Source of the DNA: Cannabis sativa
Lineage: Eukaryota > Streptophyta > Magnoliopsida > Rosales > Cannabaceae
Direction of reading: 5' to 3'
Length of the DNA stretch: 64,000 nucleotides
NCBI RefSeq assembly: GCF_029168945.1
Contig: NC_083602.1
Span: forward strand, 89,476,027-89,540,026
Shown here piece after piece: positions 1 to 9,711 of the stretch. Below the pieces are notes generated by a model. That model had not been told where the DNA came from. It was given only the letters and a program-made list of their open reading frames with translations, and did not search any database. The number at the start of each line of letters is the position of its first letter. Position 1 is the stretch's first letter. The translations under genes and the position numbers were made by a program.

Positions 1-78
1 TGATTATTATGGTTTTATTTGGACGTTTTATAAAAGTTAGTCTACATTAATTACAGGGTTGTATTGTTATACTATACC

Positions 79-502
79 TACGATGCACATTTCTTCTATG
101 GGGATGGCTTTACGGGGATTCGCTCCTAATAGAACAGAAATTCTTTGTCTAAATAGAGAACGAGACAGGGACGAGGATTATTTTTTGCATCTGAATGTTA
201 AACGAGGCAGGGACAGGGATCACACTCCCTGTCCCGACAATAACCCGTTTAGTATTTTATTTTATATTTATAGTAATATTTTATAATTTATAATTTATGT
301 TTGTATTTTTTAGTATATTACTATCTTTTTTATGAATTTTACAATGTGTTTTGGATAATAATTAATTTATTAAAAAATAATTAAAGTGTAATATTTTAAT
401 TTTTATGTAATTTAATATTTTTATATATTAAAATTTTATTATAAACTATATTTTTCTAATAGGGAAATTCCCTGTGCCGTCTTCGTTCCATGTGTATCCC
501 TA
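79..502. mobile_element. Non-autonomous hAT-like element, GGGACAGGG-word type
   Basis: The 8-bp flanks ACTATACC (71-78) and ACCATACC (503-510) match at 7 of 8 positions, as expected for an aged hAT target duplication. The left end TACGATGCACAT resembles the inverted right end TAGGGATACACAT. Both subterminal parts are crowded with GGGACAGGG/TCCCTGTCCC-like words around an AT-rich centre. No transposase is seen. The short open frame over 59-286 is a by-product of the GC-richer words. Confidence 0.6.
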
Positions 503-510
503 ACCATACC

Positions 511-1000
511 GCTCTCTCTATATATATACACATAGGTCACAGATTGTAAGCTTTGCTTAATTTATTCTCTAACAATAATATTCATATAAATATATATATG
601 ACGAGTATTATTTCTCAATTTATTTCTCAATGTAAGCAAGTCGGTTCTGAGTTGAAATAGCCTATAAGTAAATTTGTTTTAAGTCTTTACTATAAAAATA
701 AATTGTATTTTTAAAAATTATTAAAAAAAAATATGTATATTTTTTAATTTTTTTTTTATTTGAACCTCTAAAATAAGTGGGCCCTAGGTGCAAGCCTAGC
801 CCGCCTATGCCTAGGGCCAACCTTAAATGTAAGTATTACCCATGATTTTTTTAAAAAAAATAATTATAATTAAATATTAATTTTAAAAATATTAATATAT
901 ATAACATTAATATCAATATAAGAATTGATGTTAAGAATTTTTTTCCCATAAGTTGTTTTTTTTTTCTTATGAATTATTTTTTCTTTATGCATAATTTTTT
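511..1000. other. AT-rich intergenic DNA with a hAT end relic
   Basis: No gene is visible. Bases 778-821 resemble the right end of the CAGGGCCGGCC element at 3473-3521, with shared GTGGGCCCTAGG and CTAGCCCGCCTATG blocks. This is probably the relic of a second, truncated copy. Confidence 0.5.
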
Positions 1001-1009
1001 GTCTAATAT

Positions 1010-1450
1010 ATTTTTGGGGTTTTTTTTTTATTTTTACATTTGAAAACAATTTTATTTTTTTTTACAGAATTCTACATAGAACATTTATTACAATTAGCGG
1101 AGCAACTTAAATTGCAACCAAAAATCGTATAATAACCCATATAGAAACTATTAGATAAATCACTTTAGAAACTCAAATACCGTAAATTTAAAAAAAAAAA
1201 AGTTAAAAAAAATAGTAAATAGAGTAATTTCCCTATATTTTTTTGGGTGAATTATTTCTTGGGAAATTACTCTACATATTATAATTTTTTTACTTTTTTC
1301 TTCAAATTTACAGTTTGGGTATTGCTCCGGTGGTTTCTCTGTTAGTTTTTATATATAGATTGCTATGTGGATTTTAGTTACGATTTAGGTTGCTCTGTTA
1401 GTTGCTATGAGGGTTTCTATGTGAAATTTTGTAAAAATACAAAAAAAAAA
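1010..1450. mobile_element. Imperfect fold-back (inverted repeat) element
   Basis: The left arm (about 1060-1230) and the right arm (about 1258-1445) are imperfect reverse complements. GTAAATAGAGTAATTTCCC faces GGGAAATTACTCTACAT, and further out AGCGGAGCAACTTAAAT faces the inverted copy of GGTTGCTCTGTTAG. It has no coding capacity. The GGGAAATT ends seen here are shared with MULE-like MITEs elsewhere in the window. Outer limits are approximate. Confidence 0.45.
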
Positions 1451-1840
1451 AATTATTTTGAAGTGTAAAAATTAAAAAATCCTTAAATTAAATATTTAAA
1501 ATTTTCAAAACAAAAAATTCTCAATTTCTTCACTAGCTATATATATATAGTCAGTATCACATTTTGGAAGAGGCAGTGGTTGAAATTATTGCTAAAATTT
1601 GTTGAAATTATTTCATCAATTAATGTATGAATTGACATAATTTTGAACATTGCTAATAAGAATGTTACAGTTGAAAAAATCTGAGAAATGAGATCAACAA
1701 GATCATAATTATCCTACTAATTAAATTATAATTAAGGTGGGCTTTTTTTTTGTGTGACTCTAAATTAAGTAGTTTTTTTTTTCTTCTAAATTCTAATCAA
1801 GTTGATATTAATTTGTTAACGATGCTAGCTTATATATATA

Positions 1841-2130
1841 GGGAAATTTACATGGTATACTAACTTTTGTCATTTTCTTACAAAAATATTGTTAGGCGGA
1901 ATTTTTAACTTTTTTACTGTGTTTTTTCATAAGTTTCATACTGCAGTATACTGTATTAAGTTTTTACTGGTGTTCTACTGGTGATTTACTAGTGTTCTAC
2001 TGTTGTTTTGAGTTGTTCTGCTTTGTGTTTTACTGGTGTTTTACAAAAACACAGTATTTTTGAAAAGATTTCCGTGTGACAGTATTTTTGTAAAAGTTAA
2101 CTCAAATTCCAGTATTTTTATAAATTTCCC
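1841..2130. mobile_element. MULE-like MITE (GGGAAATTT ends)
   Basis: The element starts GGGAAATTTACATGG and ends ATAAATTTCCC, giving GGGAAATTTA inverted ends. It lies in a TA-repeat target, so the expected 9-bp duplication cannot be read uniquely. The interior has repeated TTTTACTGGTGTT-like words and no open frame. Confidence 0.45.
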
Positions 2131-2640
2131 TATATATATGACAAAGTTTGTATTTAATTTCTAGGGTTTGATAAGAGATAATATATGTACGTGTTTCAAA
2201 CTAATTGATTAAATACACATCTCAAGTAATTAAAGTGATTGTTACCAAAACTAATTATAAAGACATAATTTGAAAATTGTCGAAGATCATTACTAATATT
2301 ACATGGTCAAATTTAAGTCATCATTAAAATCAATTTTAATTAGTAATATATTATCTAATAATAATAATAATAATATATTTATATCATTTCAATTCATTAC
2401 GTGTCTCTGTATATAACTAACACGATCGATTTCATCATCAATATTTTCATTCATATAGAGTGATAATATAGTTTATTTTTATGTATGTCGAAATATTTTT
2501 TTTTTTAAATTTTTTTATAGTGTTTTTTTTTTTTGAAATTACAGTATTATTCTTATAAATTTAAAAAAATTATGAATAGTTTATTGTACTGAAAATAATT
2601 TTGATATTTTAATTTATTATGCGTGTTTAAAAAACTTTAA

Positions 2641-2878
2641 GAACTCATTTAAAACGTCGGATTATGTTGTATTGTAATGTATTACATTATATTAAATTGG
2701 ATTATATATCATATTTTTATATAATACTATGTTAAACTTTAATTTAAACTAAAACATTATATATTTAGGTGTCTATAAAAGTTAATACCACATATAATTT
2801 TATATAAAAATATTGCATAAAATACAATTCAATATAATACAATACAATACAGTGTAATACGACATACCAAAAGAACCC
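2641..2878. mobile_element. PIF/Harbinger (Tourist)-like MITE
   Basis: It is flanked by TAA on both sides (2638-2640 and 2879-2881). The inverted right end GGGTTCTTTTGGTATGTCG aligns imperfectly with the left end through GTCGGATTATGTTGTATTG. Length is 238 bp, non-coding. A 3-bp TAA/TTA duplication and GG(G)-rich ends with TTTTGGT are typical of Tourist elements. Confidence 0.45.
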
Positions 2879-3243
2879 TAAATTATTTAGTATTTTCAGT
2901 ACCATAAATTATTCGAAAATTTTTAAAAATTTATAGGAATAATGTTGTAAAGATATATAACGAACACTACTATGAAATAAATTTTGAAAAAAAAAATATT
3001 TCAATATGCTTTCAAACATAAAAGTTAACTAAAAAGTAATAGTATAGCTAGTAAATTAAAGGTATTAGAAAGGTAGCTAGAGACAATTATAAGCTATATA
3101 TATATATTTGAGAATTGAGATATTAATTTATATAATTAATGAGTCATTAGTTTTATATTTAGGATATCTAAATCCCTATAAAACATATTCAATGTTTAAT
3201 AATATTAATGTTATTGTATGAGAAAGAATAATATTCATATTAT

Positions 3244-3521
3244 CAGGGCCGGCCCTGAAAATTTATGGGCCAAGACGAATTAAATTTTGGGGCCCTCAAA
3301 AATATATCAAAAAAAGAGTGTCATGGGATTTGAACCCATGACCTTGGACATTATGTCCTCCACCTCAACCAACTAAGCTATAAATATTTGTTGTTTATAT
3401 TACACTTAAATTTTACTTAAATAAAAGCCTAGTAATTTTTTTTTATTTTTTTATTTTGGGCCCCCAGAAAGTGTGGGCCCTAGGCGCGGGCCTAGCCCGC
3501 CTATGTCTAGGGCCGGCCCTG
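3244..3521. mobile_element. Non-autonomous hAT element with CAGGGCCGGCC ends
   Basis: The inverted ends CAGGGCCGGCCCTG and its complement are perfect. The flanks CATATTAT (3236-3243) and GATATTAT (3522-3529) form a 7-of-8 target duplication. Length is 278 bp. The related element at 18775-19045 shares the first 11 bases. A tRNA-like segment lies inside at 3308-3385, in antisense orientation. Confidence 0.75.
3308..3385 (-). repeat. tRNA-like sequence inside a hAT MITE
   Basis: On the minus strand there is an A-box-like TAGCTTAGTTGG. Next come a small hairpin GGACATAATGTCC at the anticodon-arm position and a B box GGTTCAAATCC inside a perfect T-arm (ATGGG, 7-base loop, CCCAT). A T run follows. 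The acceptor halves do not pair and the anticodon stem is short, so this is a tRNA-derived pseudogene or internal pol III promoter, not a working tRNA gene. Confidence 0.5.
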
Positions 3522-3656
3522 GATATTATATGTAGGATAATATTATATAATATATAAATATTTATGCATGTGAGCTTCGTCGTCACCTTCCTTTTGAAAT
3601 TTAAAATTTGAGCATTGCTAATAATTTAATGCTGTCTTATCGGTCATGCTGTGCAG

Positions 3657-4489
3657 TAGGCCTGCACATGGGTTGGGTTGGGCGGTTTTTGGGCGGTTTG
3701 GCGGTTTTTTTATTTGGCGGTTTTTTAAAATCACAACCCATACTTGCCCAATAAAAATTTGGGTTGGGCGGTTTTTTAAGGGGCGGTTTTATGCGGTTTT
3801 TTGGGCGGTTTGGGTTTCTTAAAAATCAAAACTTCCAAAGTATATTGTCACAAGAAAAAAAAAATAAATTAAATTATCTCATTACACTGAAAGTTCACTC
3901 TTCCTTTACCTTGTTCAGTTGAAAGCTTTAAGATGGGAACCAAAAACCCAACTTGATTAAATCACACAGGCTCTCTACAACTTAAACACCAAAGTGCCTA
4001 CTGCTTTCCATAATCCTTAATTTGCAACAGTACAGAGTGTTGACACAACCGGACTTTAGAATATTGGCCCAACGTCTTCCCTCGGCCCAACCAATAAAGA
4101 TGAGCTCAACAATGAAAATGGTAGTTGTGTCAGTAAAGTACTCTTGTTCTCCTGCTGTGTACCATGATGGTGTGTTGAGAATACCAATCTTTGTTAAAAA
4201 TTCTGGAATGAAAATACCAACAGCTCCCAACATTGCCCATCGGCAGTGAACCAGCTCTGCTTGTTGGTTCCACCTTAGAGAAAATAAATTTAAAAAAAAA
4301 AAAATGATATATTGCGGGTACGGGTTGGACCCGCCCGTTTTTAGGCGAACCCGTACCCGCCCGCCAAACAACGGGTTAAAACTCAACCCAATCCAATTTT
4401 CGCGGGTTTTTAATGGGCGGTTTTCATACGGGCGGATTCTAATGGGTTAGGCGGTTCCCACGGTTTAGCGGTTTTTATGTTCCGGCCTA
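3657..4489. mobile_element. hAT-like element carrying captured host sequence (Pack-type)
   Basis: A perfect 8-bp duplication CTGTGCAG (3649-3656 and 4490-4497) brackets an 833-bp element. Its ends are TAGGCCTGCACATGG and, inverted, TAGGCCGGAACATA. Both flanking zones (about 3665-3835 and 4310-4480) are built from repeated GGGCGGTTTT/GGCGGTTT words. The middle (about 3840-4280) has a different composition and includes an antisense LHCA2 piece plus a second unidentified host-like stretch (3870-4035). No transposase is present. Confidence 0.8.
4036..4278 (-). pseudogene. LHCA2: Captured LHCA2 (PSI antenna protein) exon fragment
   Basis: On the minus strand about 80 codons read as the first transmembrane region and stromal loop of the photosystem I chlorophyll a/b protein Lhca2. 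Visible landmarks are [17 protein letters not shown], then [20 protein letters not shown], then [10 protein letters not shown], then a membrane segment ending IGWAEGRRW. The intact protein is about 250 aa, is imported into chloroplasts and binds pigment in the PSI antenna. Here there is no transit peptide, no second or third helix, and the homology stops abruptly after CVNT. The frame stays open through the whole homologous part, with small changes such as ANILKSG where ADI(I/L)KPG is usual. It sits in the middle of a hAT-like element, so it is read as a transduplicated fragment and not a local gene. Recent capture or weak decay would explain the open frame. Confidence 0.8.
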
Positions 4490-4499
4490 CTGTGCAGCC

Positions 4500-5570
4500 T
4501 TTGAAATTAAGGTGTTTCACATTATTCACTAAAATAATAATAGAAGCAATTAATTAATATATAGAATTAAAATAAGTAAATATATATTAGGGTTAATTAT
4601 ATTCTCTAGCTTAGGAACTCGTGGCTTTTATACGGGTAAGTCACTTAAAGTTATTTTTTAAATTGCCTACAAATTAATACAAGTGTTTGGAAAAATTGAA
4701 TTTTTAAAAAGAACATCAAAATTACTCTGCACACTTCAATATTCAAAAAAAAAAAAATAAATAAATAAATTATTCATAGTCGCACTAGTTAACTTGCCAA
4801 AATTAAGTAATTAATAATAATTCATATTAAGTCAAGTGATGTAGAAAATGAAATAAAGTAAATGACCAAATTTTCCAATTGAAAATTTAGTTCATACATA
4901 GAAAACCGTTAATGAGCTGGAATTAAAAATCAAGTGGGTAGGTTGGACTGAAACCACATCAATCTATGGAACTTAGAAGACATAAATATATATGTGAGCA
5001 TTCCTTTACATATTAAGTATCTTATAAATATAATTTATTAAATTAAAATATGTGAAACGTAATATTAAATTGTATTAATAGTAGTCAGTATGCTATTTTT
5101 GATAGTGTTTGACACCTTAAGGTCTCAATTAGTATTAATTATATGTATGATATACCATATAATCAAATACGCATTTCATGTTATTGTCCTAAGCATAAAA
5201 CTCATAAATTTTGAACCTTGAACGGTTCGAACTAAAATACATGATTGTGATTATACCATGTCAACTTGTCAAAAATCACATATAATAAGATAATATGAAC
5301 ATACTATATAATAATATAGTTCATTAGCACCATATAGAACAAAATTACAATTTTACCCTTCTCGAACAAAATTACAAAAATACTCTTAACTCATAAATAG
5401 GTTATTATATGCGATAAATCTCAAATAATTTCACATAATTAATTATATAATAATATAATTACTCATTTATTAATTAATTTAATTAGAGTTGTTAATCCTT
5501 TCACTAATCTCAAGATGTTAAAAGTAGACACGACTGAAATAAATATAGATAACAGAATGATTATACTTGA
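4500..5570. other. Intergenic DNA, no gene seen
   Basis: AT-rich. About 5090-5560 looks like decayed LTR-type sequence (long non-coding, moderately GC-balanced), but no end or primer site could be defined. Confidence 0.3.
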
Positions 5571-5581
5571 ATTATAAATAT

Positions 5582-6313
5582 TAGGGGTGTTCAATAAAAT
5601 TTACAAACCGCTCAACCCGAATAAACCGCCCAAACCAAACCGAATAAACCGACAAAAAATACAACCCGAAATAATATAATGAAAATCCAACCCGCCCAAT
5701 GAATATATTGGGTGGTTTACAAATTATTCTAAACCGCCCAATTAACCCGAATAAACCGAATTAAACCGATTTATATATTTTTTTAATAAAAGTGTATATC
5801 TTATATTATATAAATTACATTTATTAGTTAAATTATTTTGTATTTAAAGTTTGGACATTTTAATTTTTAACTTAAAACTTAGATTTTATAGTTAATAATT
5901 TTTAATGTATTTGGATATTGAAGTTAAAGTTTAAAATCTACACTATATTATCACTTTTTTTATTATTTTATTCAATTATTTTATGTTTACTCAATTATAT
6001 TTATCTTATATTAAAGTTCTTAAAATTAATTTAAACTATAGCATTATTTAACTTGAAATATAAATAATATATTTTTATTTTTTTAACTTTTTTGTTACTT
6101 GAATTCTAGAAACGAACAATAATAATTATAAAAAAAAAAATGAAGAACGGTTTGGACGGGTTAACCCGACCAAACCGACAAAATCATTGGGCGGGTTGAA
6201 CTTTTTCTAAATTTTCATTGGGCGGGTTACGATTAAATTTTGCAACCCGATATTTATATTGGGTTAATAAAAATATGCTATAACCCGACTAAACCGACCG
6301 ACGTACACCCCTA
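5582..6313. mobile_element. hAT-like element, AACCCGA/AACCG-word type
   Basis: A perfect 8-bp duplication ATAAATAT (5574-5581 and 6314-6321) brackets the element. Ends are TAGGGGTGTTCA and, inverted, TAGGGGTGTACGTC. The first 190 and last 180 bases are packed with AACCCGA, AAACCGAC and GGGCGGGTT words. The 350-bp centre is plain AT-rich DNA. Length is 732 bp, with no open frame of note. Confidence 0.8.
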
Positions 6314-6321
6314 ATAAATAT

Positions 6322-7908
6322 CATTTTAGAATGACAGTAAACGTATGCATGAGCTCATACAAGTAAAATACATAAAATATTGTTTAAGTTAATCCACAAT
6401 AAAACTCTTTGACAATTGATCGTCGCATTAGGGTTGGTATCGAGTCAATTTCATTGAGCCTGTGAGACAAATCTCATCTTTATAATTTTGAAACTTAAAT
6501 ATCTCATATTTTATTTTCAAAATATAAAGTGCCTCTATTTGGTCAAGTTAACAACTAACCACATGGAAGCTTAATTAGTTGCACTTTGTAAGTGTAACTT
6601 AGTATTTTAGATTCCATGACTTAACTTAGCAACGCCGCCTTACGGTCGTTATCCCACCAAAATACATCACTTCCTCCTATCTTAGTCAAGAGATCAACCT
6701 TGAACAATAGTATATACAAATACCTTCCTTAGGAGAATCAAAATAAAGTCATCTCGAGGCCAGTCTATACTCTTTCGGTGTTGACCAATAATGGAGACCG
6801 TAATATACATTGACACGTACTCCTTCTCCCATTCATATTTTTTTTTTGATCAATCAATCATGTACTTCATTACTCCAAAATTCTCCCATTCATTATTTTA
6901 GGTTAATGTGTTTATTTTGTCAATTCCCATAATTAATTAACCATTTTAATAATTGTGATTAATTTATATATAATAAAAGCCTCAAATTATAAATAAATTT
7001 CTCATCACAATTATAAAATCTAAACTAAAAATATTTTAATTCATAATTTAAACATATTTAAAATTATATAGGTCAATTTTAAATTACCAAGTTTAATTCT
7101 AAATTAATCTTAATCAATTTACATACTTTCAGTTTCAAAATTGATAAACACATAAGAAAATCTTAATATATCATATTTCTACTGTGTGAGATTTCTATGT
7201 ATCACATGTTATTCACTAATGATGTTATTAATCAACTATTAATGAATATTTATTTAAAAACAATAAATAAACAATGATGATGAACCAAGTAAAATTTGAG
7301 TATTTCTAATTTTACAACTCTTGGAAAATTAGAAATAAATTATAAAACTAATCTTCGTCATTGTTTGGGCATTTTTGTAAATTTGTAGGATCGTCGTAAG
7401 CCTCCAAATTAGTTAAAATGATTTTAAATAATTATTCTTAAATAAACTATTTATTTAAGACATCTCTTAAACTCTTAAATTAATTAAAATAATTTTAATC
7501 AATTTAATCTTAAATAAATATTTAATTTAAGAAAATTTTATAAACCATATATTAATTAAAAGTACACTTTTAATTAATTTAATCTTAAATAAATAATTTA
7601 TTTAAGACAATTTAATTATTACTTATGCTTTGTCTTAAAATAATAACTTTTATTAATTAATTGGGATCAAGACAATAATTGTCTTAATATAGTTATTGTT
7701 ATTTGAATTTGAATTCAAATCCAAAACCAAATAATATTTATTTTAATTTCAAATTAGTTTGAAAAAATAAATATCCCTTAAAATATTATTTTTTAATTAA
7801 TTAAATAGTAGTGATAATTTATAGTGTATATACATTATTTATTTAAAATATTAGTAGATAGTAAAATAAAAATTGTATTATAATGATATTAGTGTATTAT
7901 ATATTATA
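6322..7908. other. Intergenic DNA, no gene seen; degenerate tandem repeats
   Basis: About 6400-6840 is less AT-rich and may be retroelement-derived, without recognisable coding. About 7410-7620 holds roughly three diverged units sharing TTTAATC(A/T)TTAAATAAA and ATTTAAGA words. No RNA gene is recognised. Confidence 0.35.
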
Positions 7909-9453
7909 TCTATTCTATATAAAGTGTGCCTATATAACAGAATTCTTGGTTTATGAGAAATTTATGGGTGACTTTTAATTTATATTAAAAATAAAATGGT
8001 TTATTATTAAAAATAAAATAGTTTATGAGAAATTTATGGGTCATTTTTTATTTATATATAATAAAATAAATCTCATTAAATCAAAAAAAAAAAAAAAATA
8101 GGGTTCTAAATTTTCTTTAATTACCGTATTTCTAACCCTATTTGATTATTTATGCCTCTTTTATAAACCCTATTTGATTAAAGTTAAATTATAAGATTAA
8201 TTCAAATTATTGCTCATATATTAATCAAATAGGATTCATATATTGAATTATTTTTTATTAATAGGATTAATCAATATATGAACAATAATTTGAATTAATC
8301 TTATAATCCTAACTTTTTAATTCAATTAATAATTATTTGTCACGTAATTATTAAGTCTTTTTCCTTTAATTTTACTTTTGTCGATGATGCTAATTCATTC
8401 ATATTTTGATTTCTACAATTTTTGTGTTCAGACCATTAAGGTAGTGTTCTACTAGGGGATCTAACGAGTTTCGCCCCTTCGCTAATGGCCTCTAAGAGTT
8501 CAAATTCCAGTATTGTATAAATCTTCAATTTATTCTATTTCTTATATTAACTGAAATTTTACTATTTTTTTTTTGTTTTTTAATTTACAACCTTATTGTT
8601 TATATCTTATTAGGGACATTCATGGATTTTTTAGTTTCTTTGAAATATACAATTAATGAGCATTACTTTTTGATCATAGTGTGTTTTCCATGGCTGAAAA
8701 CCTCAATAATCTCTATCATTTAATTATATCAAAATAAAAAAATTATCATGATGTATACATTATGGTTATTTAATGAGTAATTAGTGTGTTGAAATTGTCA
8801 AGCTAATATTTAGAATTGTTTATAATTGAATTGTTTCTTTGTCAAAATTAATATTAAGTATATTTATATGTTTATAGGTTTATCTATTTTCTCTTAGATC
8901 AATCATGCTCATATAGCAAAAAAATCATACTCATATAGACATGTTATTGTCATTTTGTAATTTAGATCTTCTTAGTCATTATTTAGTTCACTTAAACCTT
9001 TTCCGATTATGGTAACTGAAGTTTTGTTTCTTTTAAGTACTCTATTACAAAGATCTGTATTACACGTATTATTTATTTTTGACTATGAGGAGGTGAATTT
9101 TTTTATTGGGAAACATATAGCGTGACAAATTATTGTTCATATATTGAATAATTATTTTTTATTAATGGGATTCATATATATATATATAACTGTGTATATT
9201 GAATTTTCTATTCAAATAATTATTTTTGATTTTTACGTGATTATTTATTGTTCATATATCTAGAACCCTATTTGATTAAAGTTAAGATTATAAGATTAAT
9301 TAATTTATGATTTCTTCCTATACACATAATAATAATCTCACATAATAACTAATAATATATATTTTTTAATTTTTAATTGTATCACTTTTAAATAACATAG
9401 AAAAAACTAGCATAAAATTTAGTATACGTGCCTCGCACGTAGTTTTTTGCTAG
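7909..9453 (+). mobile_element. Non-autonomous Helitron
   Basis: The 3' end has the hallmark architecture: a 15-nt hairpin ACGTGC-CTC-GCACGT (9426-9440), nine bases, then CTAG (9450-9453) followed by T. The likely 5' end TCTATTCTATATAAAG (from 7909) follows an A, so insertion between A and T fits. The 1.5-kb body encodes no Rep/helicase. It contains a partial inverted repeat (about 8180-8230 against 8270-8320) and a second related stretch near 9130-9300. The 3' end is firm; the 5' end is inferred from its similarity to the Helitron start at 48714. Confidence 0.65.
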
Positions 9454-9711
9454 TACTATGTATATAGATATATTTCTACTAGAGAGGAGGAGGCGAGAAG
9501 CTACCCGAGACTCTAAGCACGGAGGAGGGAGCCGAGACTGAGAGAAGAGAAGGGAATTAAAGAGACAGGGAGAGAGAGTAATTAGGGTGAGCAATATGAA
9601 AAAATTGCACATAACAATGGTGACTAACGATGGTGGCAGGGAGAGCGAGAGAGTGAGTTGAGTTTTAATTTGGTTTTATTCATAATTTTTTTTTGATTGA
9701 ATCACAATAAT
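9454..9711 (+). mobile_element. Truncated 5' LTR and leader of a Copia element
   Basis: Purine-rich, non-coding sequence lies directly between the Helitron 3' end and the Copia primer site. Its position just before the primer-binding site marks it as the LTR 3' part. The LTR 5' part is not recognised on the far side of the Helitron. Confidence 0.45.

Noticed and set aside
3308..3385. Functional tRNA gene
   Set aside because: Acceptor halves do not pair and the anticodon arm is too short.
3982..4386. A working LHCA2 gene on the minus strand
   Set aside because: Only one exon-sized piece is present, with no transit peptide, later helices or promoter, and it lies inside a transposon with its own target duplication.
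8430..8520. Possible second tRNA-like or SINE-like sequence (GGTAGTGTTCTACTAGG ... GAGTTCAAATTCC)
   Set aside because: The B box is plausible but no A box, arms or SINE tail could be built; it lies inside the first Helitron.
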